Source of the DNA: Chitinophaga arvensicola
Lineage (GTDB): Bacteria; Bacteroidota; Bacteroidia; Chitinophagales; Chitinophagaceae
Length of the DNA stretch: 64,000 nucleotides
Reading direction: 5' to 3'
NCBI RefSeq assembly: GCF_900110835.1
Contig: NZ_FOJG01000001.1
Location: 1,623,022-1,687,021, forward strand
The translations under genes and the position numbers were made by a program. Below are positions 55,045 through 63,294 of this stretch, one piece after another (within the stretch, counting starts at the first letter, position 1; each line of letters opens with the position of its first letter). The notes under the pieces were generated by a model. It was not told the origin of the DNA. It made no database searches and saw only the letters and a list, made by a program, of their open reading frames with translations.

Positions 55045-55327
55045 ATGTCCCCTGGCCGGCCGGGAGGTAGAGCCCCGCCCTATATAAGCCATATCTAAAA
55101 TATAGTTCAGCGCCATATACCCCATACCTATAAGATAGCTGTTATCTATATCTTGGATACTGGAATAGGTTGTCTTGTCCTGGGATAGATTTACTGGTTG
55201 GTTAAATGCTCTTGTGTGAACCATTGGTTACCCTGATAGGGGTTTATAATCAGGCTTTTCTCGTCTTTTTCATGGTGATGGCAGTATTCGATTTTTTGTG
55301 ATCAGGTAATTATTGGCGGTAACGCAT
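55045..55327. other. Gap between rsmE and pyrD
   Basis: 283 bp. A 78-codon minus-strand frame (55224 to 54988) runs across the rsmE terminator and is unlikely to be a gene. The middle part has many short TATA/TATC repeats. I see nothing else. Confidence 0.4.
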
Positions 55328-55360
55328 AAAAAAAGGCCGGAACATCTTCCGGCCTTTTCC
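55328..55360 (-). terminator. Intrinsic terminator after pyrD
   Basis: AAAAGGCCGGAA, loop catc, TTCCGGCCTTTT: a perfect 12-bp stem. On the minus strand it is followed by TTT. It lies 21 bp after the pyrD stop codon. Confidence 0.93.
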
Positions 55361-55380
55361 TTTTATATTTTTTACAGGAG

Positions 55381-56406
55381 TTATTGACGTAATCCTGCGC
55401 AGATCTGCTTTACGATAGTGGGGCCTTCGTAGATGAAACCGGTATATACCTGTACCAGTGAAGCACCGGCATCCAGTTTCTCCTGGGCATCTTCTGCCGT
55501 GAAAATACCGCCCACTGCAATAATGGGAATACTGCCCTGGCTGTGGGTATGGATATAGCGGATCACTTCTGTGGCTTTCCTTTTTACGGGCAAGCCGCTG
55601 AGGCCACCGGCGCCGATATCGGTGATGGTGGCGGCAGGGGTTTTTAGTCCCGCGCGGCTGATGGTGGTATTGGTAGCTACAATACCGGCCAGCTTCGTTT
55701 CCCGTACAATTTCGATGATATCATCGAGTTGTTCGGTAGTGAGGTCTGGCGCTATTTTGAGTAAGATGGGTTTTGGTTTTACTTTCTGCGAGTTCAGTAC
55801 CTGCAGGTGGTGCAGCAGTTGCTTTAACGGCTCTTTTTCCTGGAGGGCGCGCAGGTTGGGGGTATTGGGAGAACTTACGTTCACTACGAAATAGTCTACC
55901 ACGTCGTACAGGGCGTGAAAGCATTTTTCGTAGTCGCTCACAGCATCTTCGTTCGGGGTCAGTTTATTTTTCCCGATGTTACCACCTACGATGATATTGG
56001 ATTTTTTGCGTTGTAATCTTTTGGCAGCGGCGGCAGCACCTTCATTGTTAAAACCCATCCGGTTGATGAGGGCTTTGTCTTCCGGCAGACGAAAGAGGCG
56101 TGGCAGCTCATTACCGGCTTGTGCCAGGGGAGTAACCGTCCCGATTTCCACAAATCCGAAACCCAGGCAGGCCAGTTCATCAATGTATTTGGCGTCTTTA
56201 TCGAAACCGGCGGCCAATCCTACCGGATTGGAGAATTTCAGTCCGAATATTTCGCGTTCCAGTCCTTTTGTTTTTACGCCGCAGAAGGCGTTCAGAACAT
56301 TCTTGCCCAGTGGCAGGGAATAAATTGTCTTCATTCCACGCATAACGCTGTGGTGAATACTTTCCGGCGGATAGCGGAAAAGGAAGTTTTTGATCAGGTT
56401 GTACAT
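55381..56406 (-). CDS. pyrD: Dihydroorotate dehydrogenase (quinone)
   Basis: A 341-residue class 2 enzyme of pyrimidine synthesis at the inner membrane. N-terminal helical segment [31 protein letters not shown] near 54-68, [10 protein letters not shown] near 116, [13 protein letters not shown] with the catalytic Ser near 180, and ATNTTISR and GGLSGLPVK later for FMN binding. It passes electrons to the quinone pool. It is a single gene, divergent from the ECF sigma gene. Confidence 0.97.
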   Translation of the reverse strand: MYNLIKNFLFRYPPESIHHSVMRGMKTIYSLPLGKNVLNAFCGVKTKGLEREIFGLKFSNPVGLAAGFDKDAKYIDELACLGFGFVEIGTVTPLAQAGNELPRLFRLPEDKALINRMGFNNEGAAAAAKRLQRKKSNIIVGGNIGKNKLTPNEDAVSDYEKCFHALYDVVDYFVVNVSSPNTPNLRALQEKEPLKQLLHHLQVLNSQKVKPKPILLKIAPDLTTEQLDDIIEIVRETKLAGIVATNTTISRAGLKTPAATITDIGAGGLSGLPVKRKATEVIRYIHTHSQGSIPIIAVGGIFTAEDAQEKLDAGASLVQVYTGFIYEGPTIVKQICAGLRQ

Positions 56407-56563
56407 TGCGGGGCAAAGATAAGCATTACCCGATTGGGAGCAAAGCTGGTGGCCTTTTTAAAAATCAAAAAAGTTAAAATCGCTGTTATCGGCATAATCC
56501 GCCGTATTCGGGGCAAGACAAAGGCTGCCGGAATAAAAAACCTTATTATATTTGCGGCTCATC

Positions 56564-57082
56564 ATGCTGGAGCTCCAAACATTTGAAGCATTATTTAAGG
56601 AAAACCATGCGCATTGCCTGGCCTTTGCTACCCACTACACGGGCGATTCCCATGTAGCGGAGGAGATCGTACAACAGGTGTTCCTGCGGTTGTGGGAAAA
56701 ACGGGAAACGATTACCATCACAGGGCCGGTGAAAGCATACCTGTTTTCTGCCATCCGTAATACCGCCATTAGCCAATGGCGCAAGGATGTTGTGCGCTCA
56801 GAAAAGGAGACCGGTTACAGCAAGGTAAAGGATACGACGATCAGCGCAGGGGAAGAAGTAAAGGAACTGGAGCAGCTGTACCGTCAGGCACTTGAAAGGT
56901 TGCCGGAGCGCTGCCGCGAAGTATTTGTGCTCAGCCGCCAGCAGCATATGAAGTACGCGGAAATCGCGGAAGCGATGAATATTTCCGTTAAAACGGTGGA
57001 AAACCAGATGGGCAAGGCCCTGAAGATCCTCCACCAGGAATTGAAAGAATACCTGCCACTGCTGACAGGCTTCTTATTTTAA
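56564..57082 (+). CDS. ECF RNA polymerase sigma factor (sigma-70 family)
   Basis: 172 residues from the ATG at 56564 (MLELQTFEALFKENH); the frame also opens at a TTG at 56552. Region 2: HCLAFATHYTGDSHVAEEIVQQVFLRLWEKRE. Region 4: LERLPERCREVFVLSRQQHMKYAEIAEAMNISVKTVENQMGKAL. This is the Bacteroidota ECF class that pairs with FecR-type anti-sigma factors. The next genes are fecR-like and an STN TonB receptor, so it should respond to ligand uptake through that receptor. Confidence 0.95.
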   Translation: MLELQTFEALFKENHAHCLAFATHYTGDSHVAEEIVQQVFLRLWEKRETITITGPVKAYLFSAIRNTAISQWRKDVVRSEKETGYSKVKDTTISAGEEVKELEQLYRQALERLPERCREVFVLSRQQHMKYAEIAEAMNISVKTVENQMGKALKILHQELKEYLPLLTGFLF

Positions 57083-57181
57083 AAATATTTACGGTCGCAT
57101 AGGGGCTTCATTATTTCCCATGCGTCTTATTACTATATTGCCGCCCACGAGGGCGATGACTGTAAAAACTTACAACAACTG

Positions 57182-58159
57182 ATGACACCATCTTTTCCCA
57201 ACGAGGCAATGCCCGATGAGGCACTGTATACCTTGCTCTGCAAGTATCTGCTGGATGAAGCAGATACGGAAGAGCGTGCGTGGGTGGAAACATGGAAAGA
57301 AGCAGATCCCGGTAATATGGCCCTGCTGGTTTCACTGGGGAAAGTACTGGATACTGCTGCCGCCAATGAAAAAACGGTAGCCGCAGATACTCCGTATGCC
57401 TGGTCGCAGTTGCAGGAAAAAATGGACGACAAACCGGCATTGATTGCTATCCGGTCCAAACCACGCTTTACCTGGCTGAAAATTGCCGCCGTACTGCTGA
57501 TCGCTTTGGGCGCCGGATGGTGGTTCCTGTTGGGCAACAAGCCCCAGGAAGTTTATGCAGGTCCGGTACATACCACCTTAACCGATGGTAGTAACGTGCA
57601 GTTGTCTGATGGTGCGAAACTTGAAGTGGCCAGGGGCTTTAATGAAAAGAACCGGAAAGTGACGCTGACAGGTACCGCTTCTTTTGATGTAAAAGGCAGT
57701 GCTGCCAATCCATTTGTGATCACCCTGGGGCACAACGAAGTAAAAGTACTCGGTACCCGCTTTATGATCGACTACCAACCCGGCGCCGCTACACTCAAAG
57801 TGCATGTGAGCAATGGTAAAGTAATGGTGATAGATCATGATAAGCAGGATAGCGTGCTGCTCACAGACGGAATGCTGCTGCAGAAAGATAATGACAGACC
57901 CGCCTTCCGCATTGCGTCTCACGTAACGGATATGGGAAAAAGATCTTTGTCTTTCCAGGATACCCCGCTGGAAGAAGTATTACATACCATCACAGAAGTA
58001 TACGATATCAAAGTGGAAGTAATGGATACGGATCTGCTGAAATTGCCTGTCCGTGCCGACTTTACCGGTGAATCAACAGAAGATGTGATGAAGTCGCTCG
58101 CGCTCATGTTGAATGCACACTACGAGAAAGTAAACGACCGTCAATACAAATTAAAATAG
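57182..58159 (+). CDS. FecR family anti-sigma factor
   Basis: A 325-residue inner-membrane regulator. The cytoplasmic part (about 1-97) binds the sigma factor; one membrane helix lies at about 98-118 (TWLKIAAVLLIALGAGWWFLL). The periplasmic FecR domain contains TTLTDGSNVQLSDGAKLEV, GTASFDVKG, NPFVITLGHNEVKVLGTRF, and the C-terminal DUF4974 domain (SFQDTPLEEVLHTITEVYDIKVEV). It releases the ECF sigma when the TonB receptor's STN domain signals. It lies 99 bp after the sigma gene and 54 bp before the receptor. Confidence 0.95.
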   Translation: MTPSFPNEAMPDEALYTLLCKYLLDEADTEERAWVETWKEADPGNMALLVSLGKVLDTAAANEKTVAADTPYAWSQLQEKMDDKPALIAIRSKPRFTWLKIAAVLLIALGAGWWFLLGNKPQEVYAGPVHTTLTDGSNVQLSDGAKLEVARGFNEKNRKVTLTGTASFDVKGSAANPFVITLGHNEVKVLGTRFMIDYQPGAATLKVHVSNGKVMVIDHDKQDSVLLTDGMLLQKDNDRPAFRIASHVTDMGKRSLSFQDTPLEEVLHTITEVYDIKVEVMDTDLLKLPVRADFTGESTEDVMKSLALMLNAHYEKVNDRQYKLK

Positions 58160-58213
58160 CTTTTAAGCGTTGCACGCTTAAAGGGATGCTCACACTTTCA
58201 ATTTAAGAATACT

Positions 58214-60856
58214 ATGTCGTTAGCCTTAAAACTGCTGACGGGAATATTTATATTATGTTTCCCCCTGCAGGCTTTCGGGTGGGACTGGCAAACAAAGGTA
58301 ACGGTAGTAGTGAAGGACCAGCCTTTAGAGGTGGTATGTGGAATACTGGAAAAAGAATATGGCATTCATTTTTCCTATAGCCGGGAACTGGTCAATCTGT
58401 CCCGCAAGGTTACGTTAACAGCCCATCAGCAACGCCTGAAAAAATTACTGGACGAACTGTTTTCCCCCGACGATATCCGGTTTACCCGCGTGGGTGAACA
58501 GATCGTGCTGTTGCCTGCCGAACGCAGCACCCGTACCATCAGCGGGTATATCAAAGATGCCAGCAGCGGCGAAAATCTTATTGGTGCTACCGTATATGCG
58601 CCTGCACTCAAACAGGGTACTACCACCAATCAATATGGTTTCTTTAGTTTAACCACAGTGAAAGATACCAACAGCCTGGTAGTGTCTTACGTCGGCTATC
58701 AGCCACATTTGCAGCGGGTGCCCGACAAAGGGGATCATCTGCTGAATGTTACGCTTCAGCCACTTGGCAGCCTGAAAGAGGTGGTGATCAGTGCGAAAGA
58801 AAACAGTAAGCTCCAGGAACAGACGCAGATGAGCAAGGTAAAGCTGAATGCATCGGAAGTGCAGTCTATGCCCCGCTTACTCGGGGAAGTGGATGTGATG
58901 CGTACGTTGCAATCGCTGCCTGGTGTAAGCGGAGGCTCCGATGGCGCCGGTGGCTTGTATGTACGGGGTGGCGGGCCGGATCAGAACCTGGTGCTGATAG
59001 ATGGTACGCCGGTATTTAATTTCTCTCACTTTTTTGGTGTGTACTCCTTACTGAATGCCAATGTGGTAAAAACTACGGACCTGTATAAAGGCGCTTTCCC
59101 GGCGCGTTTCGGCGGAAGAATATCTTCCGTGGTAGATATTGCCATGAAGGAAGGCGATATGAAGGAATACCATGGCGATGCCTCTATCGGGCTTATCGCC
59201 GCCAAGTTTAATATAGAAGGGCCTATTGTCAAAGATAAAACATCGTTCATGCTATCTGCCCGCCGCTCTTACCCGGATCTGTTGTTGAATGCAGCGTTGC
59301 AGTCGGATAATTCACTGGGCGTGGGCGGCGATTTTCAGGCTTATTTTTATGATGTCAATGCAAAAGTAAACCACATTTTTTCGCCGAAGGACCGCGTGTT
59401 CCTGAGTTTTTACAGAGGGGAAGATAACCTGTCGATTAAACAGACGGTAGATGACAGTACCTATGTGCATAATCCCGGGCAGTATCTTGGTGAAAGCAGC
59501 AAGTTTCAGCTGGGCTGGGGCAACACTATTGCGGCTATACGATGGAATCATATTTATGGTCCGCGTTTGTTTTCCAATATCTCCCTGAATTTTTCACAAT
59601 ATGAATTTTTCACAGAGTATGAGCATAAGTATGTGCTGCCAACTTCCGGGGAGAAATCGGATATGTATGGCACATATAATTCTGTGATGACGAACAGCGG
59701 AGGCAGGATAGATTTTGATTTCCGGCCCAATCCACGGCATTCTGTGCGTTTTGGGGCAATTACCACCATGCATAATTTTAAACCCGGTAATGCCTCTTTT
59801 GAAGATAAAGACAGCCCGGTAACGCCGCTGGATACGTTGGATGCGTCGTTGCGGGTAAGAGGACTGGAGTTGTCGTTGTATGCAGAGGATGACTGGCAGA
59901 TAAAGCCGGATCTTTTTGCGAGCATTGGTGTGCATGCTTCCGGCTTCCTGGTGGAGGGCCGTTTTTATTATTCGCTGCAACCCAGGCTGGGACTACGTTA
60001 TGTATTGCCCCGCAATTGGGCGGTGAAGGCGGCTTACACGCATATGAACCAGTATATCCACTTGTTGTCGAGCAATGGAAATACGTTGCCTACGGATATC
60101 TGGGTGCCTTCTACGCAGCGGGTAGCGCCTTTGTTTTCCAAACAGATTGCATTGGGCGTGGGTAAGACTTCTTCCAACCTGAAATATGAATTTACATTGG
60201 AGGGCTATTACAAGTCGATGTCCAATATGATTGAAAATAAAGAAACGAATGGTATTATCAGTCCGCTGGGCTCCCGCTGGGATGAGAATGTAACTGTTGG
60301 GAAAGGTTGGAGTTATGGTGCAGAAGTGATGTTGCAAAAGAAAAAGGGAAGCACTACCGGGTGGATCGGGTATACGTTGTCGTGGTCTGAGCGCCGTTTC
60401 CCCGGCATCAACAATGGTGAAATCTATCCTTACAAGTATGATCACCGGCATGATATAGAATTTGTACTGGTACAACAGTTAGGGCGGCATTGGGAATTTT
60501 CCGCTTCCTGGCATTTTAACAGCGGAACGCCGATTACTTTGCCGGTGGCGAGTTATGCGGGTGGCGGGAATGCTTCTCCCTGGGATCCTTCGCCTGGTAC
60601 GCCTGGTGTAGATCGTTTTGATAACTGGAACAACTACCGGGGACAGGCGGTACACCGGATGGATGTGGGTATTACCTGGAATAAGCAGAAGAAGCGTTGG
60701 TCCAGGAGCTGGAACCTGAGTGTGTTTAATGTGTATAACAGGAAGAATCCGTTTTTATATTTAATCAGTGAAGATGCGGAAGCGCAGAAAAGGTACCTGT
60801 CGAAATTGACGATTCTGCCAATTCTGCCAAGTATCACTTATTCTATTAAATTTTAG
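58214..60856 (+). CDS. TonB-dependent receptor with STN signalling domain
   Basis: An 880-residue outer-membrane receptor. Signal peptide to about 22, STN domain (about 28-98, LEVVCGILEKEYGIHFSYSRE to EQIVLLP), carboxypeptidase-like domain (about 100-190, ISGYIKDASSGENLIGATVY), plug with GLYVRGGGPDQNLVLIDGTPVFN, then a barrel ending TYSIKF. The STN domain contacts FecR in the periplasm. It differs from the SusC type by its shorter barrel and by pairing with DUF4249. It binds an unknown ligand, perhaps a chelate or peptide. Confidence 0.95.
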   Translation: MSLALKLLTGIFILCFPLQAFGWDWQTKVTVVVKDQPLEVVCGILEKEYGIHFSYSRELVNLSRKVTLTAHQQRLKKLLDELFSPDDIRFTRVGEQIVLLPAERSTRTISGYIKDASSGENLIGATVYAPALKQGTTTNQYGFFSLTTVKDTNSLVVSYVGYQPHLQRVPDKGDHLLNVTLQPLGSLKEVVISAKENSKLQEQTQMSKVKLNASEVQSMPRLLGEVDVMRTLQSLPGVSGGSDGAGGLYVRGGGPDQNLVLIDGTPVFNFSHFFGVYSLLNANVVKTTDLYKGAFPARFGGRISSVVDIAMKEGDMKEYHGDASIGLIAAKFNIEGPIVKDKTSFMLSARRSYPDLLLNAALQSDNSLGVGGDFQAYFYDVNAKVNHIFSPKDRVFLSFYRGEDNLSIKQTVDDSTYVHNPGQYLGESSKFQLGWGNTIAAIRWNHIYGPRLFSNISLNFSQYEFFTEYEHKYVLPTSGEKSDMYGTYNSVMTNSGGRIDFDFRPNPRHSVRFGAITTMHNFKPGNASFEDKDSPVTPLDTLDASLRVRGLELSLYAEDDWQIKPDLFASIGVHASGFLVEGRFYYSLQPRLGLRYVLPRNWAVKAAYTHMNQYIHLLSSNGNTLPTDIWVPSTQRVAPLFSKQIALGVGKTSSNLKYEFTLEGYYKSMSNMIENKETNGIISPLGSRWDENVTVGKGWSYGAEVMLQKKKGSTTGWIGYTLSWSERRFPGINNGEIYPYKYDHRHDIEFVLVQQLGRHWEFSASWHFNSGTPITLPVASYAGGGNASPWDPSPGTPGVDRFDNWNNYRGQAVHRMDVGITWNKQKKRWSRSWNLSVFNVYNRKNPFLYLISEDAEAQKRYLSKLTILPILPSITYSIKF

Positions 60857-60860
60857 CGAG

Positions 60861-61718
60861 ATGAGGAAGAGCTATTTTATCGTAGGTGCGTTCGGGTTAT
60901 CCATGCTTTTGAATGCATGTGAGAAAAAGGTAGAAATCCAGTTGCCTTATGAAGGCGATAAGATTGTAGTGAACAGCCTGATTCAGCCGGATAGTGTGGT
61001 GTACATCCGGGTAACGCGCAGTGTGCCCTCGAAGGTATTTGATGATGCGGGGTATAAGGATATTCCGGATGCAGCAGTGAGTCTTACTGCCAATGGTGTA
61101 TCACTTCCTTTGCAGTTACAGACGATTAAAGGACTCTCTTACTATGTTTCCGGTGAGAAGGCAGTGCTGGGGCAACAATACCGGGTAGCCGTTACCGCAC
61201 CGGGATTAAAGCCGGTAACGGGTACGGATACACTGGTAGCTGCTCCGCTGGCGAATGCTGCTACTGCGCAACGTAATAGTAACCGGGTGCAGTTTACGTT
61301 GAAAGACCGCGCAGCTTCCGCCGATTATTACCGGATCAGGATCTACAGAACGGATGCTGGCAGCGGACAGGTAACCTTCCTGCTTTTCAGGCTGGATCCT
61401 GCTTTTAATAACAACCTGGTAGACTTCTTTTCCAAGGGTAACTACAACAGCCTGATCATGAGCGATGAGCGCTTTAATGGTAAACCTGTCAACTTCGTAC
61501 TGCAAACTGCTGATCCCCTTACGGGGGATGGTGACATTACCGTAGAAGTAAGTGCCCTCACCCGCAGTAGCTACTTATATTTCAATACACTGGCGGCCCA
61601 GAAGGAATCCGGGAATGCGCTCGTGGGTAACCCTGCCCGTGTATTTACCAATATTACAGATGGCTACGGTATTGTAGGCGGCATTAATACGAAGAGAATG
61701 ACGTTTAAAATAGAATAA
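60861..61718 (+). CDS. DUF4249 family lipoprotein
   Basis: A 285-residue lipoprotein (signal FIVGAFGLSMLLNAC, lipid Cys near 20) starting 4 bp after the receptor stop. DUF4249 pattern: CEKKVEIQLPYEGDKIVVNSLIQPDSVVYIRVTRS near 20-54, then Ig-like beta structure. DUF4249 genes regularly follow TonB receptors of the ECF/FecR type and probably encode the surface-exposed partner of the receptor. The stop codons of this gene and of the convergent small gene are 8 bp apart. Confidence 0.93.
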   Translation: MRKSYFIVGAFGLSMLLNACEKKVEIQLPYEGDKIVVNSLIQPDSVVYIRVTRSVPSKVFDDAGYKDIPDAAVSLTANGVSLPLQLQTIKGLSYYVSGEKAVLGQQYRVAVTAPGLKPVTGTDTLVAAPLANAATAQRNSNRVQFTLKDRAASADYYRIRIYRTDAGSGQVTFLLFRLDPAFNNNLVDFFSKGNYNSLIMSDERFNGKPVNFVLQTADPLTGDGDITVEVSALTRSSYLYFNTLAAQKESGNALVGNPARVFTNITDGYGIVGGINTKRMTFKIE

Positions 61719-61726
61719 TAGGCTGC

Positions 61727-61987
61727 TTAAAGGAAAAAATCATCTTTTTCCTGTCCGCCAACGGCATTATTGATATCTACCGACATTTTAATGGAATGCC
61801 CGATAATGGCGCTGTCCAGCGCCTTGTGTATAGCTGGTGTGGCTTTACGGAGTTCCGGATAGTTTTCTTCTGCCAGTTTCCGGGCGGCTGCAATCAGCCC
61901 GTCCTGTAAGTTTACAATTCTAGTTTGTTCCTGCATAGTGTCTTTAAATATTGGCGATAGTGGGTCCAGTAGCTCATCCCAATCCAT
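61727..61987 (-). CDS. Small acidic protein of unknown function
   Basis: 86 residues from the ATG at 61987 (MDWDELLDPLSPIF); a GTG at 62008 would add seven residues. It is acidic, soluble and mostly helical, with LQDGLIAAARKLAEENYPEL in the middle. I do not recognise the family. It lies back to back with the haem-uptake leader, and its promoter region overlaps the tandem repeats at 62062-62095 or lies close to them. Confidence 0.65.
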   Translation of the reverse strand: MDWDELLDPLSPIFKDTMQEQTRIVNLQDGLIAAARKLAEENYPELRKATPAIHKALDSAIIGHSIKMSVDINNAVGGQEKDDFFL

Positions 61988-62061
61988 GAAAAATAAATTT
62001 AACTGCACTTACAAACACGCAAACGGACATTTAGTTGAACAACGAACTAATTTATTTTTAG

Positions 62062-62095
62062 AATTTCCCGATTTGTCATAAAATTTCCCGATTTG
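62062..62095 (+). promoter_or_regulatory. Tandem 14-bp repeats before the haem-uptake promoter
   Basis: AATTTCCCGATTTG occurs exactly twice, at 62062-62075 and 62082-62095, 20 bp apart (two helical turns). The second copy ends 4 bp before the -33 element, a typical activator position. It is also placed to act on the divergent small gene. Confidence 0.65.
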
Positions 62096-62099
62096 ATTA

Positions 62100-62128
62100 T
62101 TTGGTTACAATTTTATGACGTAAGTTTG
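62100..62128 (+). promoter_or_regulatory. Promoter of the hmu leader
   Basis: TTTG at 62100-62103, 17 bases, TAAGTTTG at 62121-62128: Bacteroidota -33/-7 elements with slightly short spacing. Transcription should begin near 62135, giving a leader of almost 300 bases before hmuT. Confidence 0.6.
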
Positions 62129-62335
62129 TTTCAGCAAATAATTACTCCGCTAAAAGTTATTGCATAGACGCTTCATGACCCATGATGTAGTCTGTGTTTT
62201 CATCACCTTATTAATCATTCTCGTTAAAGATATTGGCAGGCGCCTTAAGCAACGCACCTGTCAGAAGGGATCATTGTGTCCTTTCAAAATTAACCTTCGG
62301 GAACATGGCGGAGTAAAGATTGTTCCTGCGGGCCG

Positions 62336-62371
62336 TGGTTGCCCTATCCCGGGTAGGGCAACCATTTTTTT
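62336..62371 (+). terminator. Terminator inside the hmuT leader
   Basis: TGGTTGCCCTA at 62336-62346 pairs perfectly with TAGGGCAACCA at 62354-62364, followed by T7. It lies 59 bp before hmuT and well after the promoter at 62100, so it would attenuate hmu expression unless overcome. No known riboswitch consensus is seen upstream of it. Confidence 0.8.
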
Positions 62372-62429
62372 ACGTATCAGTTTACCACACAAGAAGCCCA
62401 TTCGCTACTCTTAAAAAATACACTTATTT

Positions 62430-63272
62430 ATGCAACTCAAGTTACGGTGGAGCACCGTATTGCTCCTGCTATGCTTTCATATAAGCGTAAGCGTTAGTGC
62501 GCAATCAACAGCCGCTAAAAGGATTGTATCACTGAATGGTACCGTTACAGAAATCCTGTGCGACCTTGGTTTTCAGCAGCAGATTGTAGGCGTGGATGTA
62601 ACCAGTACCTGGCCTGCTGCTATGGATAAAGTGCCTAAAGTAGGACACAACCGCAACATCACTGCTGAGCCTGTGCTGGCGCTGCAACCCGATATGATTA
62701 TTTCCACCACCAACTTTCTCAGCCCGGCAGTATTGTCACAGTTTGAAAACGTAGGGATCAAACACCTGATCGTGGAACAGGAATATTCGGTGGCCGGTAC
62801 CAAAAAACTGATCACCCAGATTGCTGCTGCTTTAAAGGTGGCGGACAAGGGCGCACAGCTGTGCAAACAACTGGATCAGCAACAGGCGGCCCTGAAAATA
62901 GTACCACAAAATAAAAAGGTATTATTCATTTATGCCCGTGGTGCAGGTACCATGATGGTAGCCGGGGAAGCTACTCCGATGGATAAAATGATTGCCCTGG
63001 CCGGTGCAAAAAATGCCGCCAACGGGTTCAATGATTTCAAGCCACTTACCGCAGAAGCCCTCGTAGCCGCCAATCCGGATGTGATCCTGTTGTTTGATAC
63101 CGGACTGCAAAGCCTGGGTGGGGTAGACGGCCTGCTGAAAGTGCCGGGCGTAGCACAAACCAGCGCCGGAAAAAATAAGAAAGTGATTGTAATGGACGGG
63201 CAGTTGCTGACCGGATTCAGTCCGCGTGTAATAACGGCGGTAAAGGAACTTTCACAAAAGATCAGCGGATAA
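62430..63272 (+). CDS. hmuT: Haem ABC transporter substrate-binding protein
   Basis: A 280-residue periplasmic binding protein with a signal peptide (STVLLLLCFHISVSVSAQ). HmuT-type motifs: RIVSLNGTVTEILCDLGF, VGVDVTSTWPAAMDKVPKVGHNRNITAEPVLALQPD, FIYARGAGTMMVAGEATPMDKMIALAGAKNA, and FKPLTAEALVAANPDVILLF. It carries haem from the outer-membrane receptor to the permease. It is followed after 22 bp by the permease gene, and its leader contains a terminator. Confidence 0.94.
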   Translation: MQLKLRWSTVLLLLCFHISVSVSAQSTAAKRIVSLNGTVTEILCDLGFQQQIVGVDVTSTWPAAMDKVPKVGHNRNITAEPVLALQPDMIISTTNFLSPAVLSQFENVGIKHLIVEQEYSVAGTKKLITQIAAALKVADKGAQLCKQLDQQQAALKIVPQNKKVLFIYARGAGTMMVAGEATPMDKMIALAGAKNAANGFNDFKPLTAEALVAANPDVILLFDTGLQSLGGVDGLLKVPGVAQTSAGKNKKVIVMDGQLLTGFSPRVITAVKELSQKISG

Positions 63273-63294
63273 ATACAACACTTTGAAGAAAATA

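Noticed and set aside
54988..55224. 78-codon minus-strand frame after rsmE
   Set aside because: It runs across the rsmE terminator and includes its stem as coding sequence; no family resemblance.
62130..62370. Cobalamin riboswitch before a BtuF/HmuT-like gene
   Set aside because: None of the conserved B12-riboswitch boxes can be found, and the protein looks haem-specific.
62160..62414. 84-codon frame in the hmuT leader, with a hydrophobic start
   Set aside because: It reads through a perfect terminator hairpin and needs a TTG start; a regulatory leader explains the region better, though a short peptide from the ATG at about 62175 cannot be excluded.
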